From Candidatus Lindowiibacteriota bacterium (GTDB taxonomy: Bacteria; Lindowbacteria; 2-12-FULL-62-27), in assembly GCA_023249255.1 (NCBI GenBank), contig JAHFCY010000052.1, forward strand, positions 663 through 15,572: a stretch of 14,910 bases of DNA. The letters are read 5' to 3'. The translations under genes were made by a program, and so were the position numbers. This document shows positions 6,646 through 13,107 of the stretch, piece by piece (the stretch's first letter is position 1; each line of letters opens with the position of its first letter). The notes under the pieces were generated by a model. It made no database searches, was not told the DNA's origin, and worked only from the letters and a program-made list of their open reading frames with translations.

Positions 6646-7991
6646 AAAACATGAGCCACACACAGAAACCCTTTAGCCACACACAGACAATCACAGACAT
6701 ACACAGACACAGACAGACGGCCTTGGCGAAATCTACAATTCAGCATATAAGGTGGATGGCTGTCTGTGCCTGTGTGTGTCTGTCTGTGGCTGATGTTTTG
6801 CCATGTTTTTCCGCAGACCAGAAAACAGCCATGGCCGGGACGCTGACGGGCGTGGCGGGCACGGTCGAAGTCATGAAACGCGGGGCGACCGATTGGGTCC
6901 AGGCAACGAACGACATGAAGATCAGTTCCGGCGACCAGCTCAATACCGGCATCGACGGCAAGGCGACGCTGAATTTTGAAAACACCGTCACGGACGTCAA
7001 ACCCCTCACGCAGTTCACAGTCGGCCGCGCGATGGAGAGCGACAAGGAATACACGACGGAAATGTTTTTGAGCGTCGGCAAACTCGTCACCAAGGCCGAC
7101 AAAAACAGCGGCAAGCTGAATAAATTTTCCGTGACCACGCCAAGCGCGGTTGCCGGAATTCGCGGCACGACGCAGGAGATCGGATACGGCGCGGGATTCG
7201 GCACCGAGTGCCACATCGAAGACGGCGTCGGCGCCATGACGCCCGTCAGTCCCGACAAACTTCCGCCTGCCGTTCAGATGTGTCTCGGCGTCGGCCCGGC
7301 TGTTGAAGCGGCCGCAGGCGGTGGGGAAGCCAAGGGTGCTGAAGGCGGGGCAGGCGCTCCTGGAACGGGCGGTGGCCCTGGTTCCGAGGCCGCGCCGGGC
7401 GCAGGCGCAGGAGAAGGTCAAAGCGCGGCCGCAAATGTGGCCGACGCGCTGGATCAGTGGCTTGGCGCGACGTTCGACAAGGAAGTCGAGGCCGAACCGG
7501 GCGCGGCGGCCGGCGCGGAGGAAAAATCCGCGGGCGGCGAGGAAAAATCGGCGCCGGGACAAGAGGAATCGCCGGGCGCGGGGCCTGAAGTCTCCGGCGG
7601 CGACGACCCGACTGCGCTGCTGGAAGCCGCGTCGTCGGCGGGCGAAGAAATCCAAATCGAGGACGGACAGGACGCGTCAGTGAGCAGTGATCCGACGGAT
7701 CTTGAGGCCGTCGTCACGCCGACTGAAAATCTGGTTATTGAAGCCGTCACCGACATTGCCCCGGCCGGAGCGCCGGACGCCGTGGTGGAAGCCAACACGC
7801 TGTCGACCGATGTGGTCGATGAGCCCGTGTCGGAATCGGCCGTTGACGCGTCTACGTCTGACGAGGCGACGCAACAACTGATCGATGACATCAGCGACGG
7901 GTCGTCGGAGGAGGGGGCGGGTTCCGGCGGCGGGTCCGGGTCATCGGAGGAAGAGGATCTGTTCGGTCAACCTCCTTCCAAGCCGGATTAG
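6642..7991 (+). CDS. Secreted FecR-domain protein with acidic low-complexity tail, paralogue A
   Basis: The 449-residue protein starts at GTG 6642, inside the previous stop codon (GTGA); ATG 6651 is an alternative. Residues 1-60 are made almost wholly by the palindromic repeat: polar SHTQTITDIHRHRQT, then hydrophobic AVCACVCLSVADVLPCFSA|D. A FecR domain covers about residues 65-205, with GDQLNTG near 97, the strand pattern ATLNF...FTVGRA, and the hallmark TTPSAVAGIRGT near 165. The remaining ~230 residues are Gly/Ala/Glu/Asp/Ser-rich, including two EEKSA units. Classical FecR proteins sense a signal for an ECF sigma factor, but none is seen here and there is no obvious anti-sigma region, so a structural or periplasmic role is more likely. 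It is the last gene of envelope operon A. Confidence 0.78.
   Translation: MKNMSHTQKPFSHTQTITDIHRHRQTALAKSTIQHIRWMAVCACVCLSVADVLPCFSADQKTAMAGTLTGVAGTVEVMKRGATDWVQATNDMKISSGDQLNTGIDGKATLNFENTVTDVKPLTQFTVGRAMESDKEYTTEMFLSVGKLVTKADKNSGKLNKFSVTTPSAVAGIRGTTQEIGYGAGFGTECHIEDGVGAMTPVSPDKLPPAVQMCLGVGPAVEAAAGGGEAKGAEGGAGAPGTGGGPGSEAAPGAGAGEGQSAAANVADALDQWLGATFDKEVEAEPGAAAGAEEKSAGGEEKSAPGQEESPGAGPEVSGGDDPTALLEAASSAGEEIQIEDGQDASVSSDPTDLEAVVTPTENLVIEAVTDIAPAGAPDAVVEANTLSTDVVDEPVSESAVDASTSDEATQQLIDDISDGSSEEGAGSGGGSGSSEEEDLFGQPPSKPD
6675..6791 (+). repeat. Palindromic signal-peptide element, copy 2 (117 bp)
   Basis: The left terminus AGCCACACACAGAC lies at 6675-6688 and the right arm ends GTCTGTCTGTGGCT (6778-6791), one base off the consensus GTCTGTGTGTGGCT. 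The conserved core AATCTACAATTCAGCAT...GGTGGATGGC is present. A second partial left end (AGCCACACACAG, 6654-6665) stands just in front, separated by AAACCCTTT. It encodes the FecR A signal peptide. Confidence 0.85.
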
Positions 7992-7993
7992 AA

Positions 7994-8077
7994 AAGGCTC
8001 AATATTCAATGTTCAATGTTCAAGTCTCAAGATTAAGAACTTGAAAATTGAAAGTTGAGTATTGAACATTGAGCCTT
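7994..8077. repeat. 84-bp palindromic element of the AAGGCTCAAT...ATTGAGCCTT family, copy 1
   Basis: The left arm begins AAGGCTCAATATTCAATG and the right arm ends TATTGAACATTGAGCCTT; they pair imperfectly over nearly 40 bases. It starts two bases after the FecR A stop. A second 84-bp member lies behind FecR B. It may terminate transcription, although there is no following T-run, and it separates operon A from the reductase/SulP operon. No promoter is evident in 8078-8121. Confidence 0.8.
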
Positions 8078-8121
8078 ATCCATGTGCAGACTCTCTGCGT
8101 ATGTGATAGAAGGATTTCCTT

Positions 8122-8967
8122 ATGGCCCTGAAAGACAAAATGAAACCTCTGACGCTGGTCGAAAAAATCGAGATCGGCTATCCGGGACTCGCGGTGTTCA
8201 AATTCAAACCCGAAAATGGCGGCGAAATTTCTTCTTTTGAATCCGGCCAGTACATGACGATCGGCGACGACGTGCAAAAATCCGAGGGCGGCGTCGCGGC
8301 CGGCGTCAAATTCGTCCCGCGGCCGTATTCCGTGGCATCTTCGCCGCTCGTTAAAGATTCCATTGAGTTTTACATTGTGGAAGTCGCCGGCGGAGAATTC
8401 ACGCCGCATCTTTTTTCCAAACAAATCGGTTCGACCGTCTGGTACATGGGTCCCAAGGGAAAATTTACGCTTTCGCGGACGGCGTTCACGAATCTTGTTT
8501 TCATCTGCACCGGCACCGGCCTTGCCCCGTTTGTCAGCATGCTTCGCACGCTCAAACTTTCCGGGCAGAGCCGCGGAAAAGCCATCACGCTCATGTTCGG
8601 CAACCGCACGAGCAAGGAACTTGGGTATCTGGACGAAATGCGCGCGTATGAAACCGACCCCGATTTCGATTTTGTCTTTATCCCGACCGTGAGCCGCCCG
8701 CAGGAAGAGTCGACCCATGATCCTCGCGTCGGCGTCGGCCGCGTGAATGACACGTTCCGATTCCTCCTCGGCCTGCCCAAATCGGGCAAGGTCGATCCGG
8801 TGCTGCCGGCGCACCGGAGCGCCGAGGCGATCTTCGCCCGGATTCCGGCCGGGCGCACCGCCTTCTTTTTCTGCGGCAATCCCGACATGGTCAAAGACGC
8901 CAAAGAGGCCGTAGCGCAAAAACAACTTGCGTCGCCGGACCAGATTTTCATGGAGGACTATTGGTGA
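8122..8967 (+). CDS. fpr: Ferredoxin/flavodoxin-NADP+ reductase (FNR family)
   Basis: This 281-residue cytoplasmic flavoenzyme moves electrons between NADPH and ferredoxin or flavodoxin. The FAD-binding domain shows GQYMTIG (42-48) and RPYSVAS (67-73). The NADP-binding domain shows GTGLAPFVSML (131-141) and CGNPDMV (251-257). The C-terminus ends EDYW, with an aromatic last residue as in many bacterial FNRs. The ATG at 8122 has an AAGGA ribosome binding site seven bases upstream. Its stop overlaps the GTG start of the SulP gene, so the two are translated as a pair, which is an unusual partnership. The family call is firm; the physiological electron partner is unknown. Confidence 0.9.
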   Translation: MALKDKMKPLTLVEKIEIGYPGLAVFKFKPENGGEISSFESGQYMTIGDDVQKSEGGVAAGVKFVPRPYSVASSPLVKDSIEFYIVEVAGGEFTPHLFSKQIGSTVWYMGPKGKFTLSRTAFTNLVFICTGTGLAPFVSMLRTLKLSGQSRGKAITLMFGNRTSKELGYLDEMRAYETDPDFDFVFIPTVSRPQEESTHDPRVGVGRVNDTFRFLLGLPKSGKVDPVLPAHRSAEAIFARIPAGRTAFFFCGNPDMVKDAKEAVAQKQLASPDQIFMEDYW

Positions 8968-11156
8968 CAGCGGCTCCCAAACGAAACGCGGCCGGCGACA
9001 TATGGGGCGCTGTCGCCTCGATGCTCGTGATCCTGCCCGCCGCCGTCGCGTTTGGCGTCGCCATCTATTCGCCCTTCGGCCCGGAATACGTCGGGCAGGG
9101 TGCGCTGGCCGGAATTTTAGGCGCCGTCTGCATCGGAATCATCGCGCCGTTTTTCGGCGGGACCGAACGGATGGTTTCCGGTCCCTGCGCTCCGGCCGCC
9201 GCCGTCATGGGCGCGCTGGCCGCGGAATTGATCAAATCCGGCCATGCCGATCCGGTCCGGGCGCTGTGGCTGATGGCTCTCGTTGCACTGTGTTCCTCGA
9301 TCCTGCAAATCATCTACGGCGCGTCCGGAGGCGGAACGCTCATCAAATACATTCCGTTTTCCGTCGTGACCGGATACTTGAGCAGTGTCGGCGTTATCAT
9401 TTTTCTGAAACAACTGCCCGGATTTTTCGGTTTCCCGAAATCGATCCCGCTCTGGAGCGGCGTCACGACGCCGTCGATGTGGAATTCCTCCGCGCTCATT
9501 GTGGGGCTTGCGACCATCTGCATGACTCTTCTGGCGCCGAAAATCACCAAGGCGATCCCGGCGACCATTTTGGGCGTCGTTGGCGGCGTGCTGGCCTATT
9601 TTGGCGTGAGCGCCTATCGGCCGGAACTCCGCATCATGGCCGACAATCACCTCATCATCGGGGCGATTCAAGGCGGCGGATCGTTCGCGGACGGATTGGA
9701 ACGGTTGAAAAACATGATTCACGTGAGCGGCGCTGATATTTCCCTGATCGCCGCGCCGGCGCTCACGCTGTCGGTTCTGCTCTCCATCGACACCCTGAAA
9801 ACGTGCCTCCTCGTCGACTCGCTGACGCGCACGCGCCATCGGTCGAACCGCGAACTCATGTCGCAGGGCCTGGCCAACATGGTCTCCGCGCTGGCCGGCG
9901 GCGTTCCCGGATCGGGCACGGCAGGCCCGACGCTTGTCAATATCGCCAGCGGCGCTCAAACGCGCTGGTCGGGCGTCCTCTCGGGGTCTCTCGTCCTTGT
10001 CGCGTTGCTTCTTCTTCGGCCTTACATCGCGTGGACTCCGCTGGCCGCACTCGCGGGTATTCTCATCATCGTCGGGTTTCGCATGTTCGACCGCCGGATA
10101 TTCCGGCTCCTCAAACAAAAATCGACGGTTCTCGATTTCGTCGTCATCGCCACGGTGATCATCGTATCGGTTTCGGTTGGACTCATCCCGGCGGTCGGCG
10201 CGGGAATCGGCCTGACCGTCTTTCTGTACCTGCGCGATCAGATTCACAGCCCGGTGACCCGCAGAAAATTCTCCGGCTCGGAGATTTCATCCAAACAAAA
10301 ACGCCTGCCGGACGAGCTGGAAATTCTCCAGAAGGTCGGCGATCGGACGGTTGTCTGCGAATTACAGGGCAATCTGTTTTTCGGAACGACCGACCGGCTC
10401 TACCAGGAATTGCAAGCGGATCTCACGACCCGGCGATTCATCATCCTCGATTTTACGCGAGTACAGTCTCTCGATTTTTCCGCCGCGCATCTTCTGGAAC
10501 TCATCGAAGCCCAGTTGGCCGAACGCGGCGCCTCGCTTGTTTTCAGCGGCCTGCCGGCGCAACTTCATGGAGGACAGAACATCCAGAATTATCTCCGCGA
10601 AATGGGAGTCCTGCACGCCGGCGGGTCCGTCAAGATATTCGACCAGCTCTCGGACGCGGTGGAATGGGTGGAAGACTGCATGCTGGAGGAAGCCAAAAGT
10701 TTCCGGCCCGATGAGACTCTGCTCGAACTCAAAGAGATGGAATTTCTAAAAGGCCGGAAAGAGGACACGCTCCGGGAACTCGAAGAATGCATGGAACGAC
10801 GAAGTTACAAGGCGGGCGACCAAATTTTCACGCAGGGCGACGACGACGATTCGCTGTATCTGATTTTGAGAGGAAACGTCAGGGTCATCCTGCAGGCCGG
10901 CGCCGTCAGATACCATATCGCCACCTTCGGCCAGGGAGATTTTTTCGGCGAGATGGCGTTTCTGGCCGGCGGTTCCCGGTCGGCCGACGCCGTCGCGACC
11001 TGCCCAACCGACTTGATGGTTTTGTCCCGCAAACGATGCGACCAGCTGTCGGACAAGCACCCTCGAATGTGGCAACATCTCTTTGCCGATCTGGCTCGCA
11101 TCCTCGCCCTGCGCCTGCGGCAGGCCGACGCCGAAATCCGCGCGTTACAGAATTAA
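8964..11156 (+). CDS. SulP/SLC26-family anion permease with STAS and cyclic-nucleotide-binding domains
   Basis: The 730-residue inner-membrane protein starts at GTG 8964, which overlaps the FNR stop (GTGA) and has GGAGGA six bases upstream; TTG 8961 is the alternative. Residues 12-425 form the SulP membrane domain, with the early motif ILPAAVAFGV, then SGPCAPAAAVM and many hydrophobic helices. Residues 462-560 are a STAS domain (FIILDFTRVQSLDFSAAHLLELI). A charged linker leads to a cNMP-binding domain at about 606-712, with a phosphate-binding cassette FGEMAFLAGGSRSADAVA that keeps the Glu and Arg expected to hold the cyclic nucleotide. SulP carriers move sulfate, bicarbonate or dicarboxylates; the substrate cannot be told here. 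The added domain suggests control by cAMP or cGMP. The intergenic repeat begins eight bases after its stop. Confidence 0.9.
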   Translation: MTAAPKRNAAGDIWGAVASMLVILPAAVAFGVAIYSPFGPEYVGQGALAGILGAVCIGIIAPFFGGTERMVSGPCAPAAAVMGALAAELIKSGHADPVRALWLMALVALCSSILQIIYGASGGGTLIKYIPFSVVTGYLSSVGVIIFLKQLPGFFGFPKSIPLWSGVTTPSMWNSSALIVGLATICMTLLAPKITKAIPATILGVVGGVLAYFGVSAYRPELRIMADNHLIIGAIQGGGSFADGLERLKNMIHVSGADISLIAAPALTLSVLLSIDTLKTCLLVDSLTRTRHRSNRELMSQGLANMVSALAGGVPGSGTAGPTLVNIASGAQTRWSGVLSGSLVLVALLLLRPYIAWTPLAALAGILIIVGFRMFDRRIFRLLKQKSTVLDFVVIATVIIVSVSVGLIPAVGAGIGLTVFLYLRDQIHSPVTRRKFSGSEISSKQKRLPDELEILQKVGDRTVVCELQGNLFFGTTDRLYQELQADLTTRRFIILDFTRVQSLDFSAAHLLELIEAQLAERGASLVFSGLPAQLHGGQNIQNYLREMGVLHAGGSVKIFDQLSDAVEWVEDCMLEEAKSFRPDETLLELKEMEFLKGRKEDTLRELEECMERRSYKAGDQIFTQGDDDDSLYLILRGNVRVILQAGAVRYHIATFGQGDFFGEMAFLAGGSRSADAVATCPTDLMVLSRKRCDQLSDKHPRMWQHLFADLARILALRLRQADAEIRALQN

Positions 11157-11163
11157 GAAAAAA

Positions 11164-11301
11164 AGCCACACACAGACGATCACAGACATACACAGACACA
11201 GACAGACGGCCTCGGAAAAATCTACAATTCAGCATTTAGGGTGGATGGCTGGTCTGTATCTGTGTGTGTCTGTGACTGTCTGTGATCGTCTGTGTGTGGC
11301 T
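11164..11301 (+). repeat. Palindromic signal-peptide element, copy 3 (intergenic, 138 bp)
   Basis: This copy has perfect 14-bp ends: AGCCACACACAGAC (11164-11177) and GTCTGTGTGTGGCT (11288-11301). The match between the arms extends to about 25 bases. The core AAAAATCTACAATTCAGCATTTAGGGTGGATGGC is intact. It lies between the SulP stop and the terminator of the opposite-strand gene and is not part of a recognised gene. It keeps the same open frame (SHTQTITDIHRHRQTA... GWMA) but has no start codon in front. Confidence 0.85.
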
Positions 11302-11318
11302 ATTGTTTTTCCCTGGTC

Positions 11319-11357
11319 AAAAAAAGAAGATCCGTCCGAGATACGGACGGATCTTCT
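11319..11357 (-). terminator. Rho-independent terminator of the TIGR04073 gene
   Basis: A perfect 14-bp inverted repeat, AGAAGATCCGTCCG (11325-11338) and CGGACGGATCTTCT (11344-11357), encloses a 5-base loop. On the minus strand it is followed by a run of T (complement of the A-run at 11319-11325), as expected of an intrinsic terminator. It is about 70 bases beyond the stop at 11428. On the plus strand there is no T-run, so it may stop SulP read-through only weakly. A 12-bp palindrome CGGTTGCAACCG follows at 11360-11371. Confidence 0.8.
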
Positions 11358-11427
11358 ATCGGTTGCAACCGGTAATGGACTTATTTGGGCGTTTTAAATC
11401 CCACAAGCGCCCCCTTTGCGAAAAAAC

Positions 11428-11736
11428 TTACTTCCAGAGTTCGAACGGTGATTCCGGCTCAATGATGGGCGAGAAATCTTCGTTCGGAACGCCGATCGGA
11501 AACGTCACGATCTCCACTCCGCCGACGAGCTCCCGCTTCACTGTGTTGACTGTGCCGGAAATAAGACCCTTTCCGCCTTCCTCTTTCAACGCGGCAAAAA
11601 ACTCAATCCATCCGAAACCGCCGTTGACGATTCCGCGGGTGAGTTTTCCGATGGCGTTGTTCTCCGCAGCGTAAGCCCCAACCGAGAAAACGAAGCACAG
11701 TGCGACCGCAAGACAAACCACAAGCGTCTTCTTCAT
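11428..11736 (-). CDS. Small exported protein, TIGR04073 (exosortase-associated) family
   Basis: The 102-residue protein starts at ATG 11736, preceded by a strong Shine-Dalgarno AAAGGAGGTG about ten bases upstream, which decides the start. Residues 1-24 are a classic Sec signal (MKKTLVVCLAVALCFVFS...AYA|AEN). The mature part has KLTRGIVNGGFGWIEF, EEGGKGLISGTVNTVKREL, GGVEIVTFPIGVPN and IIEPESPF. This G-rich order followed by 'vTFPigvP...iieP' is what I recall of the TIGR04073 family, small exported proteins found in bacteria with exosortase (EpsH) systems. The function is unknown. It has its own promoter and terminator, so it is a single-gene unit. Confidence 0.75.
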   Translation of the reverse strand: MKKTLVVCLAVALCFVFSVGAYAAENNAIGKLTRGIVNGGFGWIEFFAALKEEGGKGLISGTVNTVKRELVGGVEIVTFPIGVPNEDFSPIIEPESPFELWK

Positions 11737-11765
11737 CGCAGTGCCACCTCCTTTCAAAAGGACAT

Positions 11766-11795
11766 AGGACATACGTATATACGTATATGTGTCCT
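11766..11795. promoter_or_regulatory. Interrupted palindrome in the TIGR04073 leader (candidate operator)
   Basis: AGGACA (11766-11771) and TGTCCT (11790-11795) flank a perfect 14-bp palindrome TACGTATATACGTA (11772-11785). It lies just downstream of the predicted transcription start and upstream of the Shine-Dalgarno. A repressor binding here, or a structured leader, could control the gene. The regulator is not known. Confidence 0.4.
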
Positions 11796-11808
11796 GCCAA
11801 ATTGGTCG

Positions 11809-11837
11809 ACTATACCAAATCGGGGGGGCAAAAGCAA
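11809..11837 (-). promoter_or_regulatory. Predicted sigma-70 promoter of the TIGR04073 gene
   Basis: On the minus strand TTGCTT (11837-11832; weak -35) is followed by 17 bases and TATAGT (11814-11809; 5 of 6). The predicted start near 11802 gives a leader of about 66 bases containing the palindrome at 11766-11795. Confidence 0.4.
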
Positions 11838-11855
11838 ATTATTCTTATCAAGAAA

Positions 11856-11939
11856 AAGGCTCAATTCCCAATATTCAATGTTCAATTTTTATCCGTCAAA
11901 ACTTGAATATTGAGAATTGAGCATTGAATATTGAGCCTT
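11856..11939. repeat. 84-bp palindromic element of the AAGGCTCAAT...ATTGAGCCTT family, copy 2
   Basis: The arms start AAGGCTCAATTCCCAATATT and end GCATTGAATATTGAGCCTT. It has the same length as the copy at 7994-8077 and the same place relative to its gene: it lies ten bases past the FecR B stop. The inner parts of the two copies differ, while the outer ten bases agree. Confidence 0.8.
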
Positions 11940-11949
11940 CTCCCCGGTC

Positions 11950-13107
11950 TTACTGCCCCTGACTCTGTCCCTGGGTCGGGCGGTTGGGCGGGGTGACCGT
12001 GGTGGTCGAACCGCCTGACGACTCGTGGCTGATGGTTTCAATGACATCCTGTACGGCCGATTGCGCCTCGGCCGCCGATACGGCCGCCGGAGCGTCGACC
12101 ACTTCCGTGCTCTGTTGTGCCGCCTTCTGTTCCGCCGGCGTCGATCCGGCCGGGACCACGCTCGGCGCCGAAGCCTGAATCAACGCCGCGGTCGGTTCAA
12201 TGATCGATTTCGGATCGGCGGCGTTCTGTACCGTCGCCGACATCCCGTCCGCAACGGGAATCGCGTAATCGAGCGTCTGCGGATCCAGCAACGGTTGGAC
12301 GGCCTCAGCACCGCCTCCCGCTGCCGCCTGCTCCGACTGCTGAAGCCACGCATTAAATTCCGCGACCGCTTCCTGCACGGTCTTCGGCCCCTCCTCGCCC
12401 TTCTTCTCGCCTTTCCCCTTTTCGTCTCCCTTGCCAACGCCGCCTTCTCGTCCGCCGCCTGCCGGGGCCACCCCCAACATCGCCTGGACTGCCGGCGGCA
12501 ACGCCTCGGGCCGGACCGGCGCCATGTATCCGGTCCCGTCCTTGATTTTGACTTCAGTGCCGAATCCCTTGTTGAAACTGCACTCCTGCTTTGTTCCCCT
12601 CACGCCCGCAACAGCGCTTGGCGTCGTCACGGTGAATTTGTTTTTCTTCCCGCTGGCCGGATTGACCGCCGACGACACTTTCCCCACTTGTAAAAACAAC
12701 TCCGTCGTCATGTTGTCCTTGTCCTCCAGCGCCCGGCCCACAACAAATTGCGTGAACGGCTCGATCTCCGTCGTGCTGTTTTTGAAAATCAGGGACGCAT
12801 GGCCGGTCAATCCGGTATTGATCTGATCGCCGGGCCCGATCGTCATGTCCGCCGTCGCCGTCGCCCATTCCGTCGTCCCCCGCTTCTGCACCTCGACCTC
12901 CCCCTGCACGTTCGCCAGTTTGCCCGTCATGATGTCCGCGGAAAAAGAGGGTAAAACAATAGCCACACACAGACACACACAGGCACAGACAGCCTTCCAC
13001 CCTAAATGTTGAATTGTAGATTTTTCCAGTTGCGTGTGTGTGTCCCTGCCTGCCGGCAGGCAGGTGTGTATGTCTGTGATCGTCTGTGTGTGGCTAAAGG
13101 TTTTCAT
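11950..13107 (-). CDS. Secreted FecR-domain protein, paralogue B
   Basis: This 385-residue protein starts at ATG 13107, overlapping the stop of the SLH-like B gene (ATGA). Residues 1-57 come from the palindromic repeat: SHTQTITDIH, an inserted CLPAGRD, then hydrophobic AVCACVCLCVAIVLPSFSA|D. The FecR domain (about 62-200) has GDQINTG at 93-99, ASLIF...FVVGRA, and TTPSAVAGVRGT at 161-172. It matches paralogue A closely up to LPPAVQ. The tail (about 215-385) is low-complexity but differs from that of A: a Gly/Lys/Glu-rich stretch, then Ala/Pro/Gln/Ser, ending in Pro/Gln-rich residues. No ECF sigma factor is nearby. It is the last gene of triad B and is followed by the 84-bp palindrome. Confidence 0.78.
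   Translation of the reverse strand: MKTFSHTQTITDIHTCLPAGRDTHTQLEKSTIQHLGWKAVCACVCLCVAIVLPSFSADIMTGKLANVQGEVEVQKRGTTEWATATADMTIGPGDQINTGLTGHASLIFKNSTTEIEPFTQFVVGRALEDKDNMTTELFLQVGKVSSAVNPASGKKNKFTVTTPSAVAGVRGTKQECSFNKGFGTEVKIKDGTGYMAPVRPEALPPAVQAMLGVAPAGGGREGGVGKGDEKGKGEKKGEEGPKTVQEAVAEFNAWLQQSEQAAAGGGAEAVQPLLDPQTLDYAIPVADGMSATVQNAADPKSIIEPTAALIQASAPSVVPAGSTPAEQKAAQQSTEVVDAPAAVSAAEAQSAVQDVIETISHESSGGSTTTVTPPNRPTQGQSQGQ
12961..13095 (-). repeat. Palindromic signal-peptide element, copy 4 (135 bp), with nested palindrome at 13045-13064
   Basis: Perfect 14-bp ends lie at 12961-12974 and 13082-13095, and the conserved core lies between. Compared with the other copies, the left arm (reading the minus strand) is interrupted by CCTGCCTGCCGGCAGGCAGG, a 20-bp perfect palindrome. 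The interruption keeps the reading frame open and adds LPAGR-type residues to the FecR B N-terminus. Confidence 0.85.

Noticed and set aside
6564-7655. Long minus-strand open frame (363 codons)
   Set aside because: It is antisense to FecR A and Arg-rich. Its apparent hydrophobic stretch arises only because the repeat element is palindromic.
6121-8077. CRISPR array made of the ATTCAATGTTC-type repeats
   Set aside because: The units are 7 bp without spacers, or single long palindromes; there are no cas genes.
9117-10247. Long minus-strand open frame (376 codons)
   Set aside because: It is antisense to the SulP membrane domain; highly charged, no recognisable domain.
11083-11397. Plus-strand open frame through the intergenic repeat copy
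   Set aside because: It has no ribosome binding site, begins inside the SulP gene in another frame, and runs through the terminator; it reflects the element's own open frame.
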